Assembly: GCA_900470095.1 (NCBI GenBank)
Contig: UBZM01000023.1
Span: 1-64,000, forward strand
Reading direction: 5' to 3'
Source of the DNA: Hyphomicrobiales bacterium
Lineage (GTDB): Bacteria; Pseudomonadota; Alphaproteobacteria; Rhizobiales; Beijerinckiaceae
Length of the DNA: 64,000 nucleotides
The notes beneath the pieces are model-generated. The model saw only the letters and a list, made by a program, of their open reading frames with translations, was not told where the DNA came from and searched no databases. The position numbers were made by a program, and so were the translations under genes. Position 1 is the first letter of the stretch. Each line of letters opens with the position of its first letter. Positions 1-9,263 of the stretch are shown one piece after another.

Positions 1-1060
1 CGAACCGGCCGCTATCGTCGGCTGCGGCGATCTCTTCCGGGCCGGTTTCGTCGAAGAGAATGACGCGCTGGACGGTTTGGCCGCTGCCCTCCGGTGCGAT
101 CAGGATGCGCAGATGCTGGCCTTCCGGGAGCTCCGCCTTCGCGCGCTTTCCGAGCGCGGCGATGATGGCCGCGACGCGCCGGTCGTCGGCGCCATTGTTC
201 TGAAGGATGGAGGCCAGGGTGTCGCCATGGCCGAGCATGACGTCGCGCTCTTCGAATGGCCCCTGAGAGCCGGTGCGCACACGAATATTGGTAACGTTCT
301 CCGGGATGATTCTGACATCCAGGGAGCCAAATGCCGGTGAGCCGAGGGGGGAGGCCTCCTCCGATTCGGCTTCCCCGGCCAACCGAAGGGTGCGCGAGAG
401 GATGCGCTGATTCGAGTACTCCAGCGGCAGTTGCGGTTCCGATCCGGAGAGGCGGAGCAACTCGGCAACCTGCTCCGTGGCGGCGGCATCCGAGAGGCCA
501 GGCTCTGTGCCTGTTGCGGCCTGATCGACGAGATCGCGCCTCACGACCGAGACGTCGGCATCGGCGGGATCGGTTGCCGTCTGCGGCGCAGCCTCTCGAC
601 CTGCACTGGGCGGAGAGCCGAGTGATTCGAGATCGGGCATGTTGGGAGCAGCTATGGCGAGTGGCGAGAGCTCAGCTGCGACGTGGACGAGTGCATGGAC
701 TTTGGTGATTTCGCGCGCGCCGACAGTTTCTGTGAGCGGCGCACGGAAATGACGTGCCGTGCCGATCGAGAACCCGCGCTGCACAAGCAGGTCGCCCTTG
801 CGGGCCGAGCCGTTTGCACTGGTGCCGCGCGGCAAGGCCATGATGGCCTTTTCGGGGTTTCGCGTGGCGGGACTATCGGCCTCGGAAACCAGCAATGACG
901 AGGTCAGCAATCCGGCTCCGACCAGTCCCAGAAGCAGGCTGGCCGAAAGCCACCGGCCCGAGAAGGCGGCGTGATCGCGCAGCGGCATGGGCCTGCGGCG
1001 AGGCGCAAAGGGATCGGTCAGCGCATCGGCGTTTTCGTCGTAGAACGGGCGCAACACCAC
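1..1060 (-). CDS. M23-type peptidoglycan peptidase, N-terminal part (runs off left edge)
   Basis: An uninterrupted minus-strand frame runs from about 1060 past base 1, so only the first ~353 residues are present. A basic N-terminus is followed by one hydrophobic segment (around residues 37-55), then a low-complexity linker. A LysM/OapA-like block then carries GHGDTLASILQNNGA, as found before the catalytic domain of many alphaproteobacterial M23 metallopeptidases. The catalytic HxH motif would lie outside the window, so peptidase activity is inferred. The start is uncertain: tandem GTG codons at 1060 and 1057 follow an in-frame stop further upstream, and an ATG about 21 codons inside is an alternative. 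The protein would be anchored in the inner membrane facing the periplasm. Confidence 0.7.
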   Translation of the reverse strand, partial: MVLRPFYDENADALTDPFAPRRRPMPLRDHAAFSGRWLSASLLLGLVGAGLLTSSLLVSEADSPATRNPEKAIMALPRGTSANGSARKGDLLVQRGFSIGTARHFRAPLTETVGAREITKVHALVHVAAELSPLAIAAPNMPDLESLGSPPSAGREAAPQTATDPADADVSVVRRDLVDQAATGTEPGLSDAAATEQVAELLRLSGSEPQLPLEYSNQRILSRTLRLAGEAESEEASPLGSPAFGSLDVRIIPENVTNIRVRTGSQGPFEERDVMLGHGDTLASILQNNGADDRRVAAIIAALGKRAKAELPEGQHLRILIAPEGSGQTVQRVILFDETGPEEIAAADDSGRF

Positions 1061-1262
1061 TCCGTCGGTCGGAACTCTTCGCGACTCTGCCTGCGAGAAC
1101 GGGGGCCCTCCTATGGGCGGCGGGAAGGGGCGAAACTATGACGGGCGGAAACTTGCACCTGCGGCCGGACAGCGCACGCGCGCGTGAAGCGGATCGAGGA
1201 TCGTCGTGATCAGGTGAGGTTCCGGTGGTCGCCGGCCTGAGCGGGATGGCGAGGAGTCTGAA

Positions 1263-3014
1263 TCAGGATGTCTCGCGGTCTTCCTCGACACGGTTGCGCC
1301 CCGCGGCCTTGGCGACGTAGAGCGCGCGATCGGCGGCGGCGACGAGCGCAGGCCAGCCTCCGTCCTGGTTTTGCGCTCGCGCCACGCCGAAACTCGCGGT
1401 CACCTCGACGCTTTCTCCCGTTTCCAGCGTGAAGGGGGAGGCCTGCAAAATCGTCCGGAGCCGCTCTGCGACGTCGACCGGCGATTCGACTTGTGGATCC
1501 ATCAGGAGGATGGCGAACTCCTCACCGCCAAAGCGGGCAATGACATCGTCACGCCGCAGTGCCGAGCGCAGGCGCTGGGCGGCTTCCTTCAGGATCGCGT
1601 CTCCCGCGGCATGGCCGAATCGATCGTTGACGTCCTTGAAGTAGTCGATGTCGAGAAGGATCAGGCCGATGCCCGTCGGGTCGGCTTCTCCGTCATGAAG
1701 GTGAGCGACCAGTCGCTCCAGGGCGCCCCGGTTCAGCACGCCGGTCAAACCATCGGTGTCGGCCCGTTTCCTCAGCTTTTCCGTCAGCGCCGCGCGTTCG
1801 TTGTCCTGCGTGTTGCGCTCGATGAGCCGCCGGCGAAGCATATCGAGCGCCAGGAAAAGGCTGCGCATCTCGCCACGCATGCCCCGGCCGTCGAGGGGCT
1901 CCTGTACGGCCCCGTCAGCGAGGGCCAGGATATTGCTGCGCGCGCGCAGCAATGGCCGGAACAGCAGGTTCTGACTGGCGACGAGCAGAGCGAGTTCGAT
2001 GAGGAGCGCCAGGCAGGTCGCACCCACGACAGCGATGAGGGACCGCAGGGCGACATTGCGCTCGATCTGCAGATGCTCGACCGTTACATCGAGATAGACG
2101 TCACGAAGCTGCTCCAGCGGTGCGAATGTCGGTACGACGAGGTTGGTGAAACTGGTCGGGGTGAGGCCAAAATCACCTGCTTGGCCTGCCTTGAGCGTTC
2201 GCTCGAGCAGCGCCATCCCAGTCCCGAAGAAGCGCTCGACGACCACTTTATGCGCGGCGGCGACACGCGCATCCTCGCTCGCCCCGGTCTGTTGCCCGGC
2301 GAGTTCCCATAAAGCCAATACGCGCCCCCGGCTCAGCTCGAAGGCGCCCCTGCGATCGAGATCGATCTGCAGGCCACTGGCCATCGGGATGACCAGATGG
2401 GAGCCGAGCCGCCCGGCATATTCGCGCAGCTCGCTCAGCATGCGCGCGACCATGGCGTGACCGACGAGATCGGTTTCGCCAGCGAGGAGGCCGGTCATGA
2501 CCATGGACAGCATCGGCTGGGCCGCATCGAAGACGCCGAACATGGCCTCGACCGCCTGCTCGATCTCGGCATTGCCGCGCGCTGACAGGGGGCGGCTGGC
2601 GAGCGCGTCGACCTGCTGCCGGGCCAAGGCGAGCGTCTGGCCCAGGGCATCCATCGAGGGTTTGAGTTGCGCGGTCGCGGAAATCCGCGCCAGCGCGGCG
2701 TCGGTCTCGACGCGAAACGCAATCAGCCGTAGGCGGGAAGGGCTGTCGAGCGATGGCTCCTCGCCCAATACGCTGTTCGTCGGCCCTCGTTCTGCTGTCA
2801 GTCGATTGGCCGCGTCCAGGGCGAGCCTGAAGGCCTGCAGCTTGGAGAGGTTGTCGCGACTGGCGTCGAGATCGCCGTAATAGCTAGCGATGAGTGTCAG
2901 GCCGAGGGCCAATGAACAGGCCATGACCAGGATGATCGCGGCCCAGAACCGGTAGCTCAGATTGGGATGCTCTGAGTCAGCGCGGTCTGCGACATTTCTT
3001 CCGGCGAGAACCAT
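1263..3014 (-). CDS. Membrane-bound diguanylate cyclase (GGDEF domain)
   Basis: Predicted to make c-di-GMP from two GTP. The C-terminal GGDEF domain has the active signature GGEEF (about residues 496-500 from this start) and an RxxD inhibitory site (RRDD) just before it, so product inhibition is likely. The N-terminal half has two transmembrane helices flanking a helical periplasmic sensor region that contains AERGPTNSVLG. No EAL domain is present. The frame stays open upstream to an ATG at 3248, but that extension is Pro/Cys-rich and looks non-coding, so I chose the ATG at 3014, just before the first transmembrane helix (583 aa). It is followed in the same direction by the partial M23 gene, and a large histidine kinase lies upstream. 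Confidence 0.88.
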   Translation of the reverse strand: MVLAGRNVADRADSEHPNLSYRFWAAIILVMACSLALGLTLIASYYGDLDASRDNLSKLQAFRLALDAANRLTAERGPTNSVLGEEPSLDSPSRLRLIAFRVETDAALARISATAQLKPSMDALGQTLALARQQVDALASRPLSARGNAEIEQAVEAMFGVFDAAQPMLSMVMTGLLAGETDLVGHAMVARMLSELREYAGRLGSHLVIPMASGLQIDLDRRGAFELSRGRVLALWELAGQQTGASEDARVAAAHKVVVERFFGTGMALLERTLKAGQAGDFGLTPTSFTNLVVPTFAPLEQLRDVYLDVTVEHLQIERNVALRSLIAVVGATCLALLIELALLVASQNLLFRPLLRARSNILALADGAVQEPLDGRGMRGEMRSLFLALDMLRRRLIERNTQDNERAALTEKLRKRADTDGLTGVLNRGALERLVAHLHDGEADPTGIGLILLDIDYFKDVNDRFGHAAGDAILKEAAQRLRSALRRDDVIARFGGEEFAILLMDPQVESPVDVAERLRTILQASPFTLETGESVEVTASFGVARAQNQDGGWPALVAAADRALYVAKAAGRNRVEEDRETS

Positions 3015-3261
3015 GGCAGACTGAAATGTACTCGCATCACCCTTGGGAATTTGCCCAGGGGGCGGATATTCCGGCCAGAATATCGCCGCAAGGGGAAAGT
3101 CCAGGCGCACCGATTCGGGGCTGGTGCCTTCGGGGGCAGAGTTGCTCCGAACATCGGAGCTTAGGCGCGCAAGACGACAGTAAAGTAAAGGGCGTGCCGG
3201 GCAGCTTCCGCTGCGACAAGGCGGCGCGCCCCCCAGGGGGCAAGCCAAAAGCGCGCGGGCT

Positions 3262-6183
3262 TCAGCCCGCCAGTACGCGCTGCGGTGGGAAGGTGATCTC
3301 GACCAGCGTGCCTTCCTTCTTGACGCTGGTGATGGTCATCGCCGCGCGGTTGGCTTCGACCAGAGCCTTGGTCAGCGGCAGGCCAAGGCCCGTGCCGCCC
3401 GCGCGTCGCGTCGTTGGCACCTGGCGGAACGGTTCCAGCGCCATTGCGATTTCGCTGTCGTCCATGCCGATGCCGGTATCGCGGACCCGCAGGATCGCCT
3501 CGCCCTGATCGCCGAGGGCTGTCGAGACGATGACCTGCCCGCCGGCATCGGTGAACTTCACCGCATTGGAGAGCAGATTGATCACGATCTGGCGGATCGA
3601 ACGCTGATCGGCCACGACCGGCGGCAGCTTGGGCGAGAGCCCGGAGCGCAGCACCACGCGCCCACGTTGCGCCTCCGGCTGCAGCAGATTGACGACGGAC
3701 AGCGCGATCTCATTCAGATTGACGCTGACGAAGTCGAGATCGAGCTTGCCGGCCTCGATCTTGGCGAGGTCGAGCAAGTCGTTGACGAGGCTTATGACAT
3801 AGCCGCCCGACTGGTGGATGTCGCGGAGGTATTCCTTGTAGCGTTCATTGGCGATGGGCCCGAAACGCTCCTCGGCCATGACTTCGGCGAAGCCGATGAT
3901 CGCGTTCAGCGGTGTACGGATCTCATGGCTGATCTTGGCAAGCACGTCCGATTTCTGGGCGCTGGCCTTCTCTGCCGCCTTGCGGGCCTCGACCAATTCG
4001 CCTTCGGTCTTCTTCCAGGCGGTAATGTCGCGCAGCACGGCGCAGAAGCGCCGCTCAGCGCCATCGGCGATCTGGCCCATGGTCATGAACAGCGGAATGC
4101 GGCCGCCCTGACGCACGCGCGCCATGACTTCGCGCCCGTCATTCATCACCGAGGCGACGCCGCCGCCCTTGAGTCCTTCGAGGTAATCGAGGGCAGGAGC
4201 GTGGCTCTCCGGAGCGAAGAGCAGCGTGAACAATTCGCCTGAGACCTCACGCTGGTCGTAACCGAACAGGGCCTCCGCGGTCTTGTTGAGCGAGAGAATA
4301 CGGCCGCGCTCATCCACGGTGACGACGCCGTCCGTTGCGGTATCGAGCACCGCGATCATCTCGCTGATCCGGGCTTCACGGGCGTCGATGTCGAGCCGCA
4401 GCGCGTCGACGCGCGCCGCAATCTCGGCCTCCTCGGCCTCGAACTCGGCTGCGAGCTCTGCGTCCTCAGCCTCTTCCTCGGTCAGTACCTTGATCTCGCC
4501 ACCGCCGTCGGGATGACGGAAGGCCATCAGCGTCGCGGGCTCGCCTTGCCACGAGACGCTCGACAGGCGGGCATCGACACTGACGAGATGGCCCGTCCGG
4601 TCGACGAGGATCATGGTGCCGCCATCGGAGCGGGCGGCTCCCTTGATCATGCGGCTGATGCCGCCGCCGGAGCTCAAGTCGGCGAGATCCGCGTAGTCCA
4701 GCAGATCGAGCAGCGTGCGATTGGCATAGAGCGCTTCGTCACCGCGATTGACCAGGACTGCAACGGGCAGGCGGTCGAGCACATCGGCATGCGAATTAGG
4801 CAGGCGTGGCCGACCCGCAGCTGCGGAGGGCGCGTCGACCGCCGGCGCGGGTTCAGAAATCGGAGAAGCTGCAACCGCAGGCGGCTCGGATTCGGCTGCC
4901 GCGGTGTCGTTCGGCTTCGTCGGCTCGGCCGCCGGCAGGTCGGAGCGGCTGGCTTCGTCGTTCAGGCGCAGCGGGGCCGCCGGTGGCAGCCGGGGCTCGT
5001 TCTCGTCGTCTCCGGCAATGCGGGCGCCGAGCGCCTTGGCAATCTCGCGGAAAGCGTTGCGTTCAGCGGAGGTCAGCAGCGCCTTCGAGGGTTCGAGCAG
5101 CGGTCTGACCGTTGTGAGATGACCGTTCCGAAGCGGCACGACATTGGCGCCGGCCTCGTTCGGGGGCGGAGTTTCAGTGCGAGCCGCCGGCGTCGGCTGC
5201 GTGGCCGGAACGTCGGTGCCGATCTCGGGGGCTTCGCCCTCGTTTGCGCTGTCGGTCGGCTCTGCGACGAGCGGCGCGGACCCAATCTCGTCGGAGGCTG
5301 GGGCAGGGGGCACTGGTGCTGAAGCAGGCACAGAGCCGTCCGACGCATCGGTGGGCAGCGGGAATGGCTCGCGCTCGGTCATGCGGGCGAGACCAAAACC
5401 ACGGAAACCTGCAAGATCACGCTTCGCATCGAGAACAGGCACGCCGGAAAGCTCGACCCGGACCCCTTCGGCGAGGCCAGCAGTCCGCCATAGGACCGGG
5501 TGTCCGCTCCAGGTGGTGGCGGAGGCCAGTCGCTGGATCAGGCTGCCCTCGCGGTCGAGCAGATCGCGATCGATCAGCTCCAGCCAGCTGCGGCCGATCA
5601 GGCCGGCGGCAGCATCGCTCCCGATGATCTCTGCGATATCGGGCGAAAGGCTCGTGAAGCGGCCGTCAGCGTCGCTTTGCCAGACGAAACGCACGGTCGC
5701 GCGCTTCGGTGCAGCGGTTACCGGCGCTGGAGAAGGAGAAGCGACGGCTGCGGCCGGGGCAGATGGCGCCCCGACACTTGCTGCCGGCGGAACCGTAATG
5801 CCGAGTCGGCGCAACTCCGACGGAGCGACGGCGATCGCGAGGATCTGTTCCCCCTCTGGTCCCGTCACTAATTTGCAGCCGCATGTCACTAGCGTCGCAG
5901 TGAAGCCGGGCGTCAGCCGGAGGCGTTCAAGGCGCAGATGATCCCGCGGAGCGAGCCCGCCGGCGAGCAGCGCCAGCCTGTTGCGCGTTGGTGTGGGCAA
6001 GGAGGTGCCATCGGCATGCTGGCCGAGCAGTGCTTCGGCGCCCGCGTTGACAAAGCCGACCCGGGAAGTCTTCTGGTCCCAGAGCATCAAGGCGCCGTCC
6101 GCAATGAAGGGCGCCAGCGCTGCGTCTTTCGCTGCGTCTGTTCCCTGCATCGCCCAATCCTGCCCGGGTTCGCTCATTCCCAT
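3262..6183 (-). CDS. Large PAS-domain sensor histidine kinase, PdhS/PleC/DivJ-like
   Basis: A 973-residue soluble kinase. The N-terminal half is long and Ala/Pro-rich with degenerate PAS-like blocks. A clear PAS domain (about 615-735) is followed by a HisKA domain whose phospho-acceptor is His753 in SHEIRTPLNAIIGF, then a HATPase_c domain with the N box (NLLSNAVKF), DTGIGM and GTGLGL motifs. Size, lack of a transmembrane segment and H-box sequence resemble the PdhS family, which acts with PleC/DivJ on the DivK response regulator in Hyphomicrobiales; the specific partner is inference. No full CtrA box was found upstream, only isolated TTAA half-sites near 6222 and in the 6290s. A second ATG lies two codons inside. 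Confidence 0.85.
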   Translation of the reverse strand: MGMSEPGQDWAMQGTDAAKDAALAPFIADGALMLWDQKTSRVGFVNAGAEALLGQHADGTSLPTPTRNRLALLAGGLAPRDHLRLERLRLTPGFTATLVTCGCKLVTGPEGEQILAIAVAPSELRRLGITVPPAASVGAPSAPAAAVASPSPAPVTAAPKRATVRFVWQSDADGRFTSLSPDIAEIIGSDAAAGLIGRSWLELIDRDLLDREGSLIQRLASATTWSGHPVLWRTAGLAEGVRVELSGVPVLDAKRDLAGFRGFGLARMTEREPFPLPTDASDGSVPASAPVPPAPASDEIGSAPLVAEPTDSANEGEAPEIGTDVPATQPTPAARTETPPPNEAGANVVPLRNGHLTTVRPLLEPSKALLTSAERNAFREIAKALGARIAGDDENEPRLPPAAPLRLNDEASRSDLPAAEPTKPNDTAAAESEPPAVAASPISEPAPAVDAPSAAAGRPRLPNSHADVLDRLPVAVLVNRGDEALYANRTLLDLLDYADLADLSSGGGISRMIKGAARSDGGTMILVDRTGHLVSVDARLSSVSWQGEPATLMAFRHPDGGGEIKVLTEEEAEDAELAAEFEAEEAEIAARVDALRLDIDAREARISEMIAVLDTATDGVVTVDERGRILSLNKTAEALFGYDQREVSGELFTLLFAPESHAPALDYLEGLKGGGVASVMNDGREVMARVRQGGRIPLFMTMGQIADGAERRFCAVLRDITAWKKTEGELVEARKAAEKASAQKSDVLAKISHEIRTPLNAIIGFAEVMAEERFGPIANERYKEYLRDIHQSGGYVISLVNDLLDLAKIEAGKLDLDFVSVNLNEIALSVVNLLQPEAQRGRVVLRSGLSPKLPPVVADQRSIRQIVINLLSNAVKFTDAGGQVIVSTALGDQGEAILRVRDTGIGMDDSEIAMALEPFRQVPTTRRAGGTGLGLPLTKALVEANRAAMTITSVKKEGTLVEITFPPQRVLAG

Positions 6184-6393
6184 CCGCTCGTTCGGTCTGC
6201 GCCGATATGGCTAACAAAGCCTTAATAGCGGGCAAATGACTGCAAATCCATGGAACTGATCAAGGCTCTCCCGCGTCTGATCGAAACAGCGTTAACGTAG
6301 CGGGGTCACGCGATTGTCATTGCGTCGCAATAATGATATTGCAGTGCACAATCGAGTGGTAAACCAAGCCATCCACAGCCAGGAGGATAACCC

Positions 6394-6789
6394 ATGACCG
6401 GCAAGACGCCTTATGAAGTGCCGACCGAGATGCGCGAGTTCGCCGAGCGCAGCGTCGAGCAGGCCCGCAAGGCCTTCGATGGCTTCATCGGCGCGGCCCA
6501 CAAGGCAGTGGACGGTGCGCATGGTTCGGCCGAATCCGCACGCGTCAACGCTCAGGACGTGACCCGCAAGGCCATGACTTATGCCGAGAGCAATGTCGCC
6601 GCCGCCTTCGACCTCGCCCAGAAGCTGGTCAAGTCGAAGGACCTGACAGAGGTCCTGCAGCATCAGTCCGAATTCCTGAAATCGCAGGTTGCGGCTCTCC
6701 AGGGCCAGCTCAAGGATCTGGGCGTTGCTGCCCAGGAGGTTGCGGCCAAGGCTGCCGAGACCGCTGCCAAGGCGACCAAGGTGAAGTGA
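6394..6789 (+). CDS. Phasin family protein
   Basis: A 131-residue amphipathic helical protein of the phasin type, which coats polyhydroxyalkanoate granules. The N-terminal motif (MREFAERSVEQARKAFDGF) and an Ala/Lys-rich helical C-terminus ending AAKATKVK are typical of Hyphomicrobiales phasins. The start is supported by a strong Shine-Dalgarno sequence, AGGAGGATAACCC, directly before the ATG. It is followed 100 bp later by a second gene with a phasin-like C-terminus, so the pair probably acts together at the granule surface. No PHA synthase is in the window. Confidence 0.9.
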   Translation: MTGKTPYEVPTEMREFAERSVEQARKAFDGFIGAAHKAVDGAHGSAESARVNAQDVTRKAMTYAESNVAAAFDLAQKLVKSKDLTEVLQHQSEFLKSQVAALQGQLKDLGVAAQEVAAKAAETAAKATKVK

Positions 6790-6890
6790 ACCGCCAGCGG
6801 CGGCGCACTGCGCTGCTCCGCGTGACTTGAGGCCACTGGCGCCGGGCCAGCGCTCGGCGCCGCCCGTTAGCTCGCTGAAGGAGAATGACG

Positions 6891-8147
6891 ATGGCTAAGC
6901 CTGTTCCGCCAAAGATCGGGTCCAAGGCTCCGATCAGTCTCGCTTCCGTCAAGGCTCTCCCAGGCGAGGCGCCGACCGAGCCGAAGGTCGCGCCGGCAAT
7001 CCCGGCTGCGACCGGCCCCGTGGTCGCAGCGCCTCCTGCCAGTTCCGCTGCTGCGGCCTCTGCCCCGGTTTCCGCGCGTGCCAATTCCGCCTCGGCGCCG
7101 GCGGAACCCGTCGCGGTTGCGCCCGTCAAGCCGGCGCCCGGGCCCATCGTTGCCCAGCCGGCAGGTCCCGTTGCCGCCGTACCACCGGCGGCTGCCGTCG
7201 TGGCCAAGCCAGTTGAGCCGTTGAAGGACACCGTCAAGCCTCCGGTCGCGCCAGTCCAGGCTGCGAGCGCTGTGCCACCTCCCAAGGTCGCCGCTGTCCC
7301 CGCCACCGCCGTGCCATCGGCGGCCGCGACCAAGCGGGTTGAGCCGCAGAAGGACACTGTCAAGCCTCCGGCCGCGCCGCTCCAGGCCGCGAGCGCTGTG
7401 CCACTCGCCAAGGTCGCGGCTGTCCCCGCCGCCGCCGTGCCGTCGGCGGCCGTGACCAAGCCGGTTGAGCCGCTGAAGGGCGCCGTCAAGCTGCCGGTCG
7501 CGCCGCTCCAGGTCGCCAGAGCCGTGCCTCCCGCCAAGCTCGCCGCCGCCCCGGTCGCGGCGCCAGTCGCGCCCGCTGCGAAGCCCGGGGTGGCGCGCCA
7601 GCCTGCGGCGCCCGCGGCCAAGGCCAAGCCGTCGACCAAGGTTCGTGTCGCAAAGCAGGTGACCAGAAAGCCGGCTGCCGCTGCCAAGGCGGTTTCGGCC
7701 GCGGCCGCCAGCCAGCCGGCCGCTATCCTCAAATCGGCAGCGGAAGTCAGCGCCGCCGTCGTGAAGACCGGGACGGAAGCCGCGAAGAAGGCGACAGCGA
7801 CCGTCTCCGTAGATGTTCGCAAGCTTGCCAGCGCGGTCCAGCCCATCGCGGCCGCTGTGCCGCCGCTCCCGCGCCCGCCGGAATTTGCGACGCTGACAGC
7901 GTCGACCTGGCTGGCCCAGATGCTTGCCGCCGCACGCGTGGTCGGCGCGCTGCAGGCGAAGGTTCTCGACCATGCCTGTACCGAACTGAAAGCGGCACTG
8001 AGCGAGGCAGAGACCCTCGCCAGGACGGACAATCCCGCCGACGCCGTGGTGATTCACGCCAAGGCGCTCCGCCGCGGCTATGAGGCCTATTCCGCCCATG
8101 TGACGGATCTGGCACGTACTGCGCAGGCCGTTTTGCGGCGGGATTGA
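6891..8147 (+). CDS. Phasin-like protein with long Ala/Pro-rich repeat extension
   Basis: 418 residues. The last ~100 (from WLAQMLAAARVVGALQAK) form a phasin-like helical domain; the first ~300 are an Ala/Pro/Val/Lys-rich, probably disordered extension resembling the linker regions of histone-like proteins. The middle holds three copies of a 42-residue unit built around KPVEPLKDTVKPP. The start is set by GAAGGAG at 6877-6883, which is 7 bases before the ATG at 6891; an ATG at 6885 is too close to it. The extension could bind DNA or peptidoglycan, or act as a spacer on the PHA granule; this is not decided by the sequence. It follows the short phasin in the same direction. Confidence 0.75.
   Translation: MAKPVPPKIGSKAPISLASVKALPGEAPTEPKVAPAIPAATGPVVAAPPASSAAAASAPVSARANSASAPAEPVAVAPVKPAPGPIVAQPAGPVAAVPPAAAVVAKPVEPLKDTVKPPVAPVQAASAVPPPKVAAVPATAVPSAAATKRVEPQKDTVKPPAAPLQAASAVPLAKVAAVPAAAVPSAAVTKPVEPLKGAVKLPVAPLQVARAVPPAKLAAAPVAAPVAPAAKPGVARQPAAPAAKAKPSTKVRVAKQVTRKPAAAAKAVSAAAASQPAAILKSAAEVSAAVVKTGTEAAKKATATVSVDVRKLASAVQPIAAAVPPLPRPPEFATLTASTWLAQMLAAARVVGALQAKVLDHACTELKAALSEAETLARTDNPADAVVIHAKALRRGYEAYSAHVTDLARTAQAVLRRD
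7206..7583 (+). repeat. Three tandem 126-bp in-frame repeats
   Basis: Units begin at 7206, 7332 and 7458 (period exactly 126 bp, 42 codons). Each encodes a variant of KPVEPLKDTVKPPVAP followed by a stretch ending in PSAA. The third copy is the most diverged, with its end near 7583 approximate. The exact period keeps the frame, which suggests expansion by slippage or recombination within the coding sequence. Confidence 0.8.
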
Positions 8148-8297
8148 AGGGGCAAACGACGGCGCGCTGGATTTCGTGTGGTGCGGTGCATTTCGGCGGT
8201 TGCAATCGCGCCGCGACGGCACTAGGTTCCGCGCCGCCGGCCAGTTCGCATCCTTGCGCGGTCTGGCAGGGCGCCCGAAGGGCGCCGAGAGTGCCGT

Positions 8298-8374
8298 GCA
8301 GCCATAGCTCAGTTGGTTAGAGCGCTAGATTGTGGATCTAGAGGTCCCCCGTTCAAGCCGGGGTGGCTGTACCA
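8298..8374 (+). tRNA. tRNA-His (anticodon GTG)
   Basis: A full cloverleaf can be drawn. Acceptor GCAGCCA pairs with TGGCTGT (last pair G-T), the D arm holds AGCTCAGTTGGTTAGAGC, the anticodon stem CTAGA/TCTAG carries loop TTGTGGA with anticodon GTG, and the T arm contains GTTCAAG. The CCA end is encoded. The base before G1 is T rather than G, and the discriminator is A73. This fits the known alphaproteobacterial tRNA-His, which has lost the near-universal G-1:C73 pair. Confidence 0.96.
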
Positions 8375-9020
8375 TTCCTCCCCGTCGAAAACCATCGATC
8401 GTGTCGGAGGCGTGTCCGGTTGGACTGCCTCGCCTGTCGGGGCTCGGTGCGGATTTGAGCGACCCGACGCGCGGGCTCCCGGGTCTCCCCTTCGAAGCCG
8501 CCGCAATTCGAGGCGGTGCCGTCCAGATGAAGCGGCGAAGCCGCTCCATCGTAGAAGCGGCCTGGCGCGGCACCATCCATCGCGGGATGGGACGTCAGCG
8601 CCCCAGTGGCCCTGCTCAGCGGCCGGTGCGGGCCTTCAGGCGTTTGGTGCCATCAACGTCCGCGCGCTTGTGGTGGGGCTCGGCACGGTCGGCACGGGCG
8701 CGTAGCGGGGCAGGGTGTCGGTGTCTGCCAAAGGCGTCGACATGCTGCGGCACCGGGCGAGGCCGATCCGCCGTCAACGCCCTCGCGTGATCTGCGCCGC
8801 AGCCGCCGTCAGCATGGGCTATCCTCTGGTGCGGCGCGCGTCAAATAGACCGGCGACGCGCATTTCGATGGTGGCTCACAGGCGCCACATTTCGGACGCG
8901 GGAATCCCATTTTCGACTCGGGTGTCGGTGGTGTCGGTGATGTCATCGGTCCTTCCGTCGAAGTAGATGTGATGTTATCCTTCCCAGCGCTTGTTATCTT
9001 CAAAGTCCCGGGGACCTGAA
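8375..9020. other. Intergenic stretch without a recognised gene
   Basis: About 645 bases between tRNA-His and a small secreted protein. Open frames here have no ribosome binding site and no family resemblance. I see one short perfect hairpin, AGCGGC-GAA-GCCGCT at 8531-8545. I found no integrase and no second copy of the tRNA 3' end, so there is no sign of an integrated element at this tRNA. Confidence 0.5.
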
Positions 9021-9263
9021 ATGACAAAAGTTAAACTTGCGATTTTCACAATGGCGACGGTCGGAATCGCCTTCACCGGTCTTGCCGCGACAACGGCTCC
9101 CGCAAATGCTGTCATTTATTGCAGCTATATCGGTTATCCCGCCGGGTGCGTCGCGCGGCCCGGCGTTCGTCTCGTTGCTCGGCCCGTTGGGGTCGGTGCC
9201 GTGACAGCGCCTCGTCCGGGGAATCGCAATGGTGGGGTCAACAGGGTCGGCGTCCGTCGCTAG
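9021..9263 (+). CDS. Small secreted protein of unknown function
   Basis: 80 residues: a signal peptide (basic start MTKVK, hydrophobic core, likely cleavage after APANA) and a ~50-residue mature part with two cysteines (CSYIGYPAGC) and an Arg/Gly/Pro-rich tail ending VGVRR. The two-cysteine YPxGC pattern resembles small exported proteins seen in many Hyphomicrobiales, with no assigned role. The frame is open to 8991, but the ATG at 9021 places the basic residues directly at the N-terminus of the signal peptide. Confidence 0.6.
   Translation: MTKVKLAIFTMATVGIAFTGLAATTAPANAVIYCSYIGYPAGCVARPGVRLVARPVGVGAVTAPRPGNRNGGVNRVGVRR

Noticed and set aside
1061..1209. Plus-strand frames around 895-1209 as small genes
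   Set aside because: They overlap the start of the M23-type gene antisense and have no ribosome binding site.
6222..6300. TTAA half-sites before the large PAS kinase as a CtrA box
   Set aside because: The isolated TTAA motifs have no partner at 7-base spacing.
7206..7583. The 126-bp repeats as a CRISPR array
   Set aside because: They are direct, spacer-free, in-frame coding repeats.
6710..8222. Minus-strand Gly/Arg- and Ala/Thr-rich frames opposite the repeat-bearing phasin
   Set aside because: Composition comes from the repeat codons of the plus-strand gene; the plus frame has the ribosome binding site and phasin domain.
8298..8374. tRNA-His as an attachment site for an integrated element
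   Set aside because: No integrase, no second copy of the tRNA 3' end, and no phage or transposon genes nearby.
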